A stretch of 64,000 nucleotides of DNA from Paramesorhizobium deserti (GTDB taxonomy: Bacteria > Pseudomonadota > Alphaproteobacteria > Rhizobiales > Rhizobiaceae): NCBI RefSeq assembly GCF_001558695.1, contig NZ_LNTU01000012.1, forward strand, positions 186,001 to 250,000, given 5' to 3'. How positions within the stretch are numbered: position 1 is the stretch's first letter; each line of letters starts with the position of its first letter. This document shows, piece after piece, positions 9,058-16,925 of the stretch. Under the pieces are notes generated by a model that ran no database searches, had not been told where the DNA came from, and saw only the letters and a program-made list of their open reading frames with translations. A program made the position numbers and the translations under genes.

Positions 9058-10434
9058 TCAGACAAGTGCGGTTGTCGGTGTGGTTGGCGCTTGCAGCGTG
9101 GTCATGAAGCTGCGCAGGGCCTCCTCCAGCCTGCTTCGCGTCGCCACCGCGCCGAGCGCGATCCTGATGCCATCCGGCGCATCGTCGGAGACGGCGAAGT
9201 CCGTTCCCGCACTGACCGCAAGGCCGCGTCGGCGGGCGGCATGAACGATAGGCGCGGCTTTCTGATCGTGCTGCAACGGCAGCCAGACGTGCAGGCCGCA
9301 CGGATGCCCCTGCGCCTGAGGCGGGAGGATTCCGGCGGCAAGGGCATGGCGGGCTTCCATCTCCTGCCGGATTCCCCCGACGACCTCCGCGGCGGTTCCG
9401 TTGCGGATCCAATCGGCCGCCAGTCCGGTCATCAGCGGCGGAGCCATCAGGGCGATGCTGCGCAGTCTCTGCGCGACCGCATCGATGCCTTCTGCGTCGG
9501 GCGCCGCGAGGAACGCTGTCCGTAGGAATGGCGAGATGCATTTCGCCAACGTCGCCACGTGAAATGTGAGGTCCGGCGCCAGGGCTAGGAATGTCGGCTC
9601 GCCTGACGGCAGGAGCCGGCTATAGGGATCGTCCTCGATGATGACGAGATTTCGACGCCGCGCCACATCGATCAGCTCCCGGCGGCGGCGAGCCGGCATG
9701 ATCAGCGTCGTCGGGTTGTGCAGCGTCGGATTGAGGTAGACGAGACGGGCGCCGGTGGCGCCTGCAAGCGCCTCGAGAGCATCCGGGCGCATCCCCTCCC
9801 CGTCCGCCGCCACGCCGGCGATCCTGCGCTGGAGCGTTGCCGCCAGGGAAATGAAGCCCGGATAGGTGAGGCTGTCGGCCAGCACTACGTCTTCCGGCGC
9901 GCTCATGGTCATCATCACCGCGCATAGCAAGGCCTGGGCGCCGGGGCCGACGGCGACCCGCCCGACGGGCAGGCGATCCCCCTCCCCGCCCAGCCATTCG
10001 GCTCCCGCCGCCCTTTCGGCCGGCGAGCCGGGGTCGGGATGATAGGACAGAAGCGCATCGGCGCTCGAACGCCGCAGCAGGCCGTCGATGCCGCTGCGGA
10101 TGAGGCCGGGCAGGTTCACCCCCGCCGGTGATGGCGGAATGATCATGCCGAGGTCCAGAATGGGCTCCTCCGCTCCGCCCGATGTGACGAAAGAGCCGCG
10201 TCCCGGCGCCGCATCGATCAGGTTGCGGCGGCGCGCCTCGGAGAAGGCGCGGGTCACGGTCGTCAGGTCGACACCGAGTTGCTGCGCCAGATCGCGTTGG
10301 GCCGGCAGGCGATCGCCGGGCTGAAGGGTGCCCGCAGCCCTTGCCTCGGCAAGCGCATCGACGATGCTGAGATAGATCGGTCCCGTACGGGTTCGAATGT
10401 TTGCGGCCCATTCGGGTGCGGCACTATCGCCCAT
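9058..10434 (-). CDS. MocR-type GntR regulator with aminotransferase domain
   Basis: PLP-dependent transcription factor of the MocR/GabR family, 458 aa. The N-terminal winged helix of GntR type spans about residues 15-75 (PGDRLPAQRDLAQQLGVD). The rest is a fold-type I aminotransferase domain with the PLP lysine at Lys298 (TLAKCIS) and IIEDDPYSRLL. The start ATG 10434 is chosen for GGGGAGAG directly upstream; an ATG at 10455 would put the palindromic operator inside the gene. Members sense an amine or vitamer through PLP and act on their own and a divergent promoter. The divergent gene here is a DUF983 protein, so the effector cannot be guessed. Confidence 0.9.
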   Translation of the reverse strand: MGDSAAPEWAANIRTRTGPIYLSIVDALAEARAAGTLQPGDRLPAQRDLAQQLGVDLTTVTRAFSEARRRNLIDAAPGRGSFVTSGGAEEPILDLGMIIPPSPAGVNLPGLIRSGIDGLLRRSSADALLSYHPDPGSPAERAAGAEWLGGEGDRLPVGRVAVGPGAQALLCAVMMTMSAPEDVVLADSLTYPGFISLAATLQRRIAGVAADGEGMRPDALEALAGATGARLVYLNPTLHNPTTLIMPARRRRELIDVARRRNLVIIEDDPYSRLLPSGEPTFLALAPDLTFHVATLAKCISPFLRTAFLAAPDAEGIDAVAQRLRSIALMAPPLMTGLAADWIRNGTAAEVVGGIRQEMEARHALAAGILPPQAQGHPCGLHVWLPLQHDQKAAPIVHAARRRGLAVSAGTDFAVSDDAPDGIRIALGAVATRSRLEEALRSFMTTLQAPTTPTTALV

Positions 10435-10446
10435 GCTCTCCCCTTG

Positions 10447-10481
10447 TGTATGCATACATTAAAGAGATATGTATGGATACA
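10447..10481. promoter_or_regulatory. tandem palindromic operator upstream of the MocR gene
   Basis: A perfect 12-base palindrome TGTATGCATACA at 10447-10458 is followed by the same motif with one central change, TGTATGGATACA, at 10470-10481. The centres are 23 bp apart, about two DNA turns, which suits a dimeric regulator binding two sites. The pair lies 12 bases before the MocR start and 95 before the DUF983 start, so it most likely carries MocR autoregulation and perhaps control of the divergent gene. Confidence 0.6.
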
Positions 10482-10575
10482 TTGAAATGAATAGAAATGC
10501 AAAGCCTGCAGGACCGAAGGGCTGTGAAGCAGCGTTATCCGACACTGGCGGGCTGGTCAGGAAGGACGAAATCAG

Positions 10576-10971
10576 ATGGACGACAACGCGTGGCCGCCTC
10601 TTGAGCCCTGGCGTGTCGGCATTCATGGAAAATGCCCGCGCTGCGGCCAGGGCAAACTCTTTGACGGTTTCCTGAAGCTTGCGCCCCGGTGCGATGTTTG
10701 CAGGCTCGACTATTCATTCGCCGATCCGGCTGATGGGCCGGCGTTTTTCGTGATCTGCTTCGCCTGTGTTCCCTCCGTTCTGTTCGCCGTATGGATGGAA
10801 GTCACCTTTGAGCCATCGGTCTGGTGGCACGTGTTCGTGTCCCTGCCGCTCGTGCTCCTGACTTGCATCCTGCCGCTGCGCCCGCTGAAGGGATGGCTGG
10901 TGGCCAGCCAGTTCTACTTCAAGGCCGAGGAAGGAAAGCTCGACCGGCCAGGAAGCAAAACAGCGGATTAA
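10576..10971 (+). CDS. DUF983 membrane protein
   Basis: DUF983 family protein, 131 aa. A cytoplasmic zinc-ribbon-like N-terminus (CPRCGQGKLFDGFLKLAPRC, then DVC) is followed by two hydrophobic segments at about residues 55-75 and 80-100. AGGAAGGA lies 10-17 bases before the ATG. It is divergent from the MocR gene and shares its operator region. The family is conserved in alphaproteobacteria but has no established function. It converges on the methyltransferase gene with 7 bases between. Confidence 0.85.
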   Translation: MDDNAWPPLEPWRVGIHGKCPRCGQGKLFDGFLKLAPRCDVCRLDYSFADPADGPAFFVICFACVPSVLFAVWMEVTFEPSVWWHVFVSLPLVLLTCILPLRPLKGWLVASQFYFKAEEGKLDRPGSKTAD

Positions 10972-10978
10972 CAAGGTG

Positions 10979-11800
10979 TTACAGCGCTCTTTTGACGGCG
11001 AGCATCAGATGCCCCGGCACCGGCTGGCCCTGCTCCTGACGCACGACGATATCCGCGCATTCGAGACGTTCCATGCCGTTCTTTTCAAGCATCTGGCTGA
11101 TATAAGCCGCCGAATGCGCAAAGCGCTGATAGGGGCCGACAATGAACGGCCTACCGTTGAAAGCCTCATCGCTGAGCGTTTCGCTCGAGAATGCGAATGT
11201 TCCGCCTGATGTGAGATGCCGGGCGACGCCCGCGAAGAACGCATCGAGCTCGCCCATATAGGGCAAGACGTCCGTCGCCACGATCAGGTCCCAGGCTGGC
11301 CCCTCCGCCGTCTCCAGGAAGCGGACGGCCTCACCGACGAAGAGGGCGTCATAATCACCCTTTTCATAGGCGATCTCGACCATGTTCTCCGAGATATCGA
11401 CGCCGGTTTTGTGATCGGCCATGTCGTGCAGCGCGTCGGCCGAAAGCCCCGTGCCGCAGCCGAGATCAAGCATGCGCGTGAAATGCACAGAAGGATCGTG
11501 CTCAAGCAGCATGTCGCGCAATTGCAGCGGCACGTCATAGCCCAGCTGGTCGACAAGAATGGTGTCGAACATTTCGGCGTGCTGGTCGAAGAGCGTCTGC
11601 ACATAGGCGTCCGGCGCTTTCGGCGGCACCTGGCCGCGGCCGATGCTGGCGAGCCGGACCGCCGCGCCGCCATGATCGTCGGGGTCGATCCGCAGCACCT
11701 CCGCATAGGCCTTCGCGGCGCCATCGAGATCACCGGCCTTTTCCAGCTTCAATGCGCGGTTATAGGCCTTCGCCAGCGCTTTCTCATCGAATTCAGTCAT
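10979..11800 (-). CDS. TPR-containing class I SAM methyltransferase
   Basis: Predicted methyltransferase of 273 aa. The first 45 residues form a TPR-like helical hairpin (KAYNRALKLEKAGDLDGAA). The SAM-binding motif I, LDLGCGTGLSADAL, is at residues 111-124, followed by the motif II acid (GVDISENMVEIA) and the Asp-rich motif IV (DLIVATDVLPYMG). The substrate is unknown. It is the last gene of a likely galE-transporter-methyltransferase operon, 15 bases after the transporter. Confidence 0.85.
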   Translation of the reverse strand: MTEFDEKALAKAYNRALKLEKAGDLDGAAKAYAEVLRIDPDDHGGAAVRLASIGRGQVPPKAPDAYVQTLFDQHAEMFDTILVDQLGYDVPLQLRDMLLEHDPSVHFTRMLDLGCGTGLSADALHDMADHKTGVDISENMVEIAYEKGDYDALFVGEAVRFLETAEGPAWDLIVATDVLPYMGELDAFFAGVARHLTSGGTFAFSSETLSDEAFNGRPFIVGPYQRFAHSAAYISQMLEKNGMERLECADIVVRQEQGQPVPGHLMLAVKRAL

Positions 11801-11815
11801 TCATGTTCCGCCTGA

Positions 11816-12811
11816 TCAAACCTTTACTGGCGCTTTTGCGGCTTCATTCTTTTCGAATTGGCGCTTTTTCTCGGCATATCTTCGCGCCAGAACCGCGCAG
11901 ACCATCAGCTGGATCTGGTGGAACAGCATCAATGGCAGGACGATGCCACCGACATTCTGGCCCGCGAAAATGGCATTCGCCATGGGCGCGCCGCTGGCGA
12001 GGCTCTTCTTCGATCCGCAGAACATGATGGTGATCTGATCCTCGCGCGAAAAGCCGAGCCATTTGCTGCCATAGGCGGTGATCAGCAGGACCAGCGCCAG
12101 CAGAACCATGTCGACACCCGTCATGACGGCGAGGTCGCTCCACGAGACGGTATGCCACAATCCGGCAACGACCGCCTCGCTGAAGGCGAGATAGACCACC
12201 ATCAGGATGGAACCCCTGTCGACGAGGCCGAGCGCCTTGTGATGGCGACGCATGAAATTGCCGATTAACGGCTGCAGCAATTGCCCGAGCACGAAGGGCG
12301 CCAGCAATTGCAGGAGGATCGATTCCAGCGCATGGAACGATATGCCATTGCCGCGCACGGCGAAGAGAAGGCCGACCAGAGCCGGCGTCAGGAACATGCC
12401 GAGAATGTTTGAAGCGGAAGCCGAGACGACGGCGGCCGAAACATTGCCGCCCGCGATCGAGGTGAATGCGATGGAGGACTGCACGGTCGAGGGCAGAACG
12501 CACAGGAACAGGATGCCGGTGTAGAAGACGGATTCCTTCAGCCCCGGCACGACCCAACCCGCCGCTAGTCCCAGCAGCGGGAAAAGAACGAAAGTCGAGG
12601 CAAGGACGAAGATATGCAGCCGCCAATGCACCAGCCCCGCCACCACCGCCTCGCGCGACAGGCGCGCGCCATGCAGGAAGAACAGGAGCCCCACCGCTAT
12701 TTTGGTGGCGATGCCGAACCAATCGGCATATTGCCCCTGCACCGGCAGGACCGAGGCGATGAGGATCGCAACGATGAGCGCGATGGTGAATTTGTCGAGG
12801 AAAAACCGCAT
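11816..12811 (-). CDS. SBF-like (bile acid:sodium symporter family) transporter
   Basis: Integral membrane protein, 331 aa from ATG 12811, with about nine or ten hydrophobic segments. It matches the SBF-like/YfeH/SLC10A7 type, with the conserved GSKKSLASGAPMA segment in the C-terminal half. The frame is open upstream to 12892, but that overlaps galE and is not conserved-looking. The substrate is unknown; SLC10A7-type proteins are linked to anion or calcium handling in eukaryotes. It follows galE by 29 bases in the same direction. Confidence 0.85.
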   Translation of the reverse strand: MRFFLDKFTIALIVAILIASVLPVQGQYADWFGIATKIAVGLLFFLHGARLSREAVVAGLVHWRLHIFVLASTFVLFPLLGLAAGWVVPGLKESVFYTGILFLCVLPSTVQSSIAFTSIAGGNVSAAVVSASASNILGMFLTPALVGLLFAVRGNGISFHALESILLQLLAPFVLGQLLQPLIGNFMRRHHKALGLVDRGSILMVVYLAFSEAVVAGLWHTVSWSDLAVMTGVDMVLLALVLLITAYGSKWLGFSREDQITIMFCGSKKSLASGAPMANAIFAGQNVGGIVLPLMLFHQIQLMVCAVLARRYAEKKRQFEKNEAAKAPVKV

Positions 12812-12840
12812 GGGATGCTCAGTTACGGGAAACGAGGTGG

Positions 12841-13848
12841 CTATTCGTAGCCATTCGGGTTCTTCACCTGCCAGTTCCACATATCCTGGCACATGTCACG
12901 CAGATTTCTGCCGGCCGACCAGCCTAGAAATTCCCTCGCATGCGAGGGATCGGAATAACAGACGGCCACATCGCCGGCGCGGCGCGGCGCTACCTCATAG
13001 GTGATCTTGCGGTTCGAGACATGCTCGAAAGCCCTGATCACCTCCATGACGCTATAGCCCTGCCCTGTTCCGAGGTTAACCGCGAAGCATTGCGGCTGGT
13101 CCAGTTTTTCCAACGCCTTCAGATGTCCCTGGGCGAGATCGACCACATGGATATAGTCGCGGATGCCGGTGCCGTCGGGTGTGGGGTAGTCATTGCCCCA
13201 GACATTGAGCTTTTCGCGGCGTCCGCTGGCAACCTGTGCGATGATCGGCATCAGATTGTTGGGAATGCCTTTCGGGTCCTCTCCGATGAGGCCGCTTTCA
13301 TGAGCGCCTACCGGATTGAAATAGCGCAGGATGGCGATGTGCCAGGTGGGATCGCTGTTATGGAAATCGCGCAGCATGTCCTCGATCACCAGCTTTGTCC
13401 GGCCGTAGGGATTGGTGGCCGAGAGCGGGTGGTCTTCTTCGAGCGGCAGTTTCTGCGGCTCGCCATAAACAGTGGCGGAGGACGAGAAGACGAGCTTGCG
13501 CACGCCGACAGCCTGCATGGCCTGCAAGAGGCGCAGGGTGCCGACCACGTTACAATCATAATAGGTAAGCGGCTTCTCGCCGGATTCGCCGACGGCTTTC
13601 AGCCCCGCGAAATGGATGACCGAGGTGCAGCCATGGCGTCGCAGGATGTCTTCGAGAAAGGCCTGATCGCGTATGTCGCCCGATTCGCTCGCCGGTGCTC
13701 TCCCCGCAATTTTCGTAATGCGGTTCAAAGCTTCCGGATGGCTGTTGTCGAAATTGTCGACAACGACTACATCATGGCCGGCCTGCAGCAGTTCGACACA
13801 GGTATGGGAGCCGATATAGCCGGCGCCGCCGGTCACGAGAATGGTCAT
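12841..13848 (-). CDS. galE: UDP-glucose 4-epimerase
   Basis: UDP-glucose/UDP-galactose 4-epimerase, 335 aa, an extended short-chain dehydrogenase that uses tightly bound NAD. The Rossmann motif GGAGYIGSH is at residues 7-15, SSSATVYG carries the catalytic Ser region, and Tyr148/Lys152 form the YxxxK motif (YGRTK). It interconverts UDP-Glc and UDP-Gal for surface polysaccharide and galactose use. The start is ATG 13848 with AAAGG upstream; the frame is open 30 codons further but without conserved sequence. It is the first gene of the three-gene minus operon, divergent from mazG. Confidence 0.95.
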   Translation of the reverse strand: MTILVTGGAGYIGSHTCVELLQAGHDVVVVDNFDNSHPEALNRITKIAGRAPASESGDIRDQAFLEDILRRHGCTSVIHFAGLKAVGESGEKPLTYYDCNVVGTLRLLQAMQAVGVRKLVFSSSATVYGEPQKLPLEEDHPLSATNPYGRTKLVIEDMLRDFHNSDPTWHIAILRYFNPVGAHESGLIGEDPKGIPNNLMPIIAQVASGRREKLNVWGNDYPTPDGTGIRDYIHVVDLAQGHLKALEKLDQPQCFAVNLGTGQGYSVMEVIRAFEHVSNRKITYEVAPRRAGDVAVCYSDPSHAREFLGWSAGRNLRDMCQDMWNWQVKNPNGYE

Positions 13849-13988
13849 TGGGTTCTGCCTTTCGCTGCAATGCAACATCCACCCGCTGTGGGGACTTATG
13901 CAAAATGTCCCGCGCGCCGCAAGCCTGCACTGCAGCATATCCGAGAATCAGCTAGCATTTCACATTCCTCCAATCACGGATTTCCGCC

Positions 13989-14813
13989 ATGAAGCCTTCC
14001 CGCGACATCGACCGCCTGCTCGAGATCATGGCTGCCCTCAGGACGCCGGTCACCGGATGCCCATGGGATCTGGAGCAGGATTTCCGCTCCATCGCGCCCT
14101 ATACGCTTGAAGAGGCTTTCGAGGTCATCGATGCGATCGAGCGCGATGATCTGGACGATCTCAGGGAAGAATTGGGCGATCTGCTCCTGCAGGTCGTGTT
14201 TCATGCCCGGATGGCCGAGGAGAGGCGAGCCTTCGACTTCGGCGATGTCGTGGATGCCATCACGACGAAGATGATCCGCCGTCACCCGCACGTCTTTGGC
14301 GATGAGGATGCGCGCGAGGCGGGCATGGCGAAAGGCGCCTGGAACCGCATCAAGGCCGAGGAAAAGGCCGAGCGGGCAAAACGCCGGGCGGAACTGGGGC
14401 TAGGCGGTGGCGAGAAGAACAGCTTCCTCGATGACGTGCCGCAGGCGCTGCCGGCGCTGATGCGGGCTCTGAAATTGCAGCAGAAGGCGGCCAAGGTCGG
14501 TTTCGACTGGTCGGAAGCCGAGCCCATCCTGGACAAGATCGCCGAAGAGACGGTGGAACTGCGAGAGGCGCTGCAAAGCGGCCGGAAATCAGAAATCGCC
14601 GAAGAATATGGCGATCTCCTCTTCGCCATCGTCAATCTCGGCCGCCATCTCGACATCGAGCCGGAAAGCGCGCTGCGGGCGACGAACGAAAAGTTCCGCT
14701 CGCGTTTCCACTTCATCGAGAAATCGTTGAATGAGCAAAAGCGCTCGCTCGATGAGGCTTCGCTGGAGGAGATGGAAGAACTCTGGCAGAAAGCCAAAAA
14801 GCCAAGAAAATAA
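13989..14813 (+). CDS. mazG: nucleoside triphosphate pyrophosphohydrolase
   Basis: MazG, 274 aa. It hydrolyses NTPs and dNTPs to monophosphates and pyrophosphate, a house-cleaning and stress role. Two MazG repeats are visible: the first with EEAFEVIDAI and the acidic ELGD helix at about residues 40-70, the second with ETVELREAL and EYGDLLFAIVNLGRH near residues 190-225. CPWD near the N-terminus is typical. It converges on hflX with only 5 bases between the stop codons. Confidence 0.95.
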   Translation: MKPSRDIDRLLEIMAALRTPVTGCPWDLEQDFRSIAPYTLEEAFEVIDAIERDDLDDLREELGDLLLQVVFHARMAEERRAFDFGDVVDAITTKMIRRHPHVFGDEDAREAGMAKGAWNRIKAEEKAERAKRRAELGLGGGEKNSFLDDVPQALPALMRALKLQQKAAKVGFDWSEAEPILDKIAEETVELREALQSGRKSEIAEEYGDLLFAIVNLGRHLDIEPESALRATNEKFRSRFHFIEKSLNEQKRSLDEASLEEMEELWQKAKKPRK

Positions 14814-14818
14814 AGCTT

Positions 14819-16213
14819 TTATTTCTCGTTCTTCATCCGCTCGCGAAGGGTCTTGCGCGCCGAAACGGTCATGTCAGCTTTGATTCGCAGGGATCCATCC
14901 TCTAGATCATTGCGGCGGATATTGCTAGCGTGCTGGTAGATCCAGTCGAGCAAGTGCAGATCGTTCGGCGCGAGCTCAAGTTCGACATGTTCGAGAGCGC
15001 CGGAAATGCGGCTTTCGATGACGGACAGGAGATGGTCTACGCCCTCCCCCGTCGCCGCCGAAATGGCAATCGGGCGTGCATCTTCCGGCGCAGCCGCGCT
15101 TAAGCGCAGGGCCGCCTCGCGTCCCGCTTCGTCGAGCAGGTCGATCTTGTTCCAGACCTCCAATATCCGCCTGACGTCGCCGCGCTCGATGTCGAGGCTC
15201 TCGAGGATGCTTTCGACATCCTCGGCCTGCGCGGCATTGTCAGGGTCCGAAATATCGCGCACATGGAGGATCAGGTCCGCTTCCACCACTTCTTCCAGCG
15301 TCGCCCGGAAGGCGGCCACGAGATGGGTCGGCAGGTTGGAAATGAAACCGACGGTATCCGACAGGATCACCGTCTCGCCATGCGGCAGGCGGATTCGTCG
15401 CAAGGTCGGATCGAGCGTGGCGAAGAGCATATCCTCGGCGAGCACGTCCGAACCGGTCAGGCGGTTGAACAGGGTCGATTTTCCGGCATTGGTGTAGCCG
15501 ACGAGGGCAACGATCGGATGCGGCACCTTCCTGCGCTTCTGGCGGTGCAGCGTGCGGGTGCGCACCACCGTTTCAAGCTCGCGGCGGATGCGCAGAATCT
15601 TCTCCTGCAGGATGCGCCGGTCGGCCTCGATCTGCGTTTCACCGGGACCACCGAGGAACCCGCCGCCGCCGCGCTGGCGCTCAAGGTGCGTCCAGCTTCT
15701 GACTAGACGGCCTTTCTGATAGTTCAGATGCGCCAGTTCGACCTGCAGCGCGCCTTCCTTCGTCTGGGCGCGACGGCCGAATATCTCGAGAATCAATCCG
15801 GTCCGGTCGATGACCTTCGCGTTCCATTCCTTTTCGAGATTGCGCTGCTGCACCGGCGTGAGCGCATGATCGACGATGACGAGCTCGGCTTCTTCCCTCT
15901 TGATGATCTCGGCGATGGCCTCGACCTTGCCCGAACCGATCAGGGTTGCGGGCCGCGGATTGGCCACCGTGACGACATCGCAATAAACGAGATCGAGATC
16001 GATCGCGCGCGCCAACCCTATGGCTTCTTCGAGCCGGGCCTCGTTGCTGCGGCGGAATTGCGGGCGATAGACATCGTCCGCTTGACCCGCATCCTGCAGG
16101 CGCTCGGGCAATATCGGAACGATGACGACGGCGCGCGTCGGGCCTTTCGCGGAGGTGCCAAAGCCGGCATCCGCATCCCCCTCATGCGTCGTGCGCCCTT
16201 TTGATCTGCTCAA
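14819..16213 (-). CDS. hflX: ribosome-associated GTPase HflX
   Basis: HflX, 464 aa, a GTPase that splits stalled or heat-damaged ribosomes. The N-terminal HflX domain includes the glycine-rich GGGGFLGGPGE. The G domain starts with GYTNAGKST at residues 239-247, followed by DTVGF (G3) and NKID (G4). The start is TTG 16213: a stop codon lies two codons upstream in frame, no other start codon is near, and AAGGAT sits about 8 bases before it. It follows hfq by 55 bases, the classical hfq-hflX pairing. Confidence 0.94.
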   Translation of the reverse strand: MSRSKGRTTHEGDADAGFGTSAKGPTRAVVIVPILPERLQDAGQADDVYRPQFRRSNEARLEEAIGLARAIDLDLVYCDVVTVANPRPATLIGSGKVEAIAEIIKREEAELVIVDHALTPVQQRNLEKEWNAKVIDRTGLILEIFGRRAQTKEGALQVELAHLNYQKGRLVRSWTHLERQRGGGGFLGGPGETQIEADRRILQEKILRIRRELETVVRTRTLHRQKRRKVPHPIVALVGYTNAGKSTLFNRLTGSDVLAEDMLFATLDPTLRRIRLPHGETVILSDTVGFISNLPTHLVAAFRATLEEVVEADLILHVRDISDPDNAAQAEDVESILESLDIERGDVRRILEVWNKIDLLDEAGREAALRLSAAAPEDARPIAISAATGEGVDHLLSVIESRISGALEHVELELAPNDLHLLDWIYQHASNIRRNDLEDGSLRIKADMTVSARKTLRERMKNEK

Positions 16214-16268
16214 TATTCAATCCTTGGGGCAACCGTCACCATGCGAGGAAATGCGCATGCGAGGCGGA

Positions 16269-16508
16269 TTATTGCCCTTCTTCGCCTTCGAACATCTGCA
16301 CCGGCTGGCTTGGCATGATGGTCGAGATCGCGTGCTTATAGACCAGCTGCGAATGACCATCCCGCCTGAGCAACACGCAGAAATTGTCGAAGGAGGTTAC
16401 AATTCCGGTCAGTTTGACGCCGTTGATGAGAAAGATCGTCAATGAAATCTTTTGCTTCCGGACGGAATTAAGGAAAAGATCCTGAAGATTTTGCGATCGC
16501 TCAGCCAT
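16269..16508 (-). CDS. hfq: RNA chaperone Hfq
   Basis: Hfq, 79 aa. This Sm-fold hexamer pairs small RNAs with mRNAs. The Sm1 segment ([19 protein letters not shown]) and the Sm2 signature (YKHAISTI) are present, and the C-terminal tail is short, as usual in alphaproteobacteria. AAAGGAA precedes the ATG by about 8 bases. It lies upstream of hflX on the same strand and 417 bases after trkA, so it probably has its own promoter in that gap. Confidence 0.97.
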
Positions 16509-16925
16509 TGTTTTTATTCCTTTAATTCGATCAGCAACTCACAGCACCTGATCAAAATCAAGCGCCCCGACGAACAGTCGAACCGGCTAGTGGCAAAAGA
16601 TGCGGAAGCCAAATCTAACCTTCAATTATTCCGGTTAACAGGATGGCGTTTTTTCTGCAATCGCAAAAATGTCTTGTGCAGCGAAAGTGCTGCCGAATAC
16701 CGCCAATCTGAAAGCAACGCCACGTTCTCCAGGCTGCGCGGTTCATGCAGGTGACCGCGGGATTTGGAATGCCCTTCACCGCCCAATCGTAGAAACATCC
16801 CCCTCCCGCGACAAGAACGACGGAATGCTTCTTGTGAATATGGAAACCTATGCAATTCGGGTGATGACCGCCTGGGCTGGTCACCCATAGAGCAGACACC
16901 TTCCCGGAGCGGCATGCAGGGCTTG
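16509..16925. other. 417-base gap between trkA and hfq
   Basis: No protein-coding frame here looks real; the overlapping 94- and 97-codon frames on the minus strand have no family resemblance. An imperfect inverted repeat (GGGTGATGACC against GGTCACCC, about 16859-16887) may help end trkA transcription. The hfq promoter should be here, but no convincing pair of hexamers was found. As I recall, rhizobial relatives carry a D-amino-acid aminotransferase gene at this place; none is left. Confidence 0.5.

Noticed and set aside
14800-14830. AT-rich palindrome between mazG and hflX as a terminator
   Set aside because: The stem is short, imperfect and made of A-T pairs, with no GC base, so it is not a convincing terminator.
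16615-16915. 94- and 97-codon minus-strand frames in the trkA-hfq gap
   Set aside because: They overlap in different frames, and neither resembles the aminotransferase expected here or any other family.
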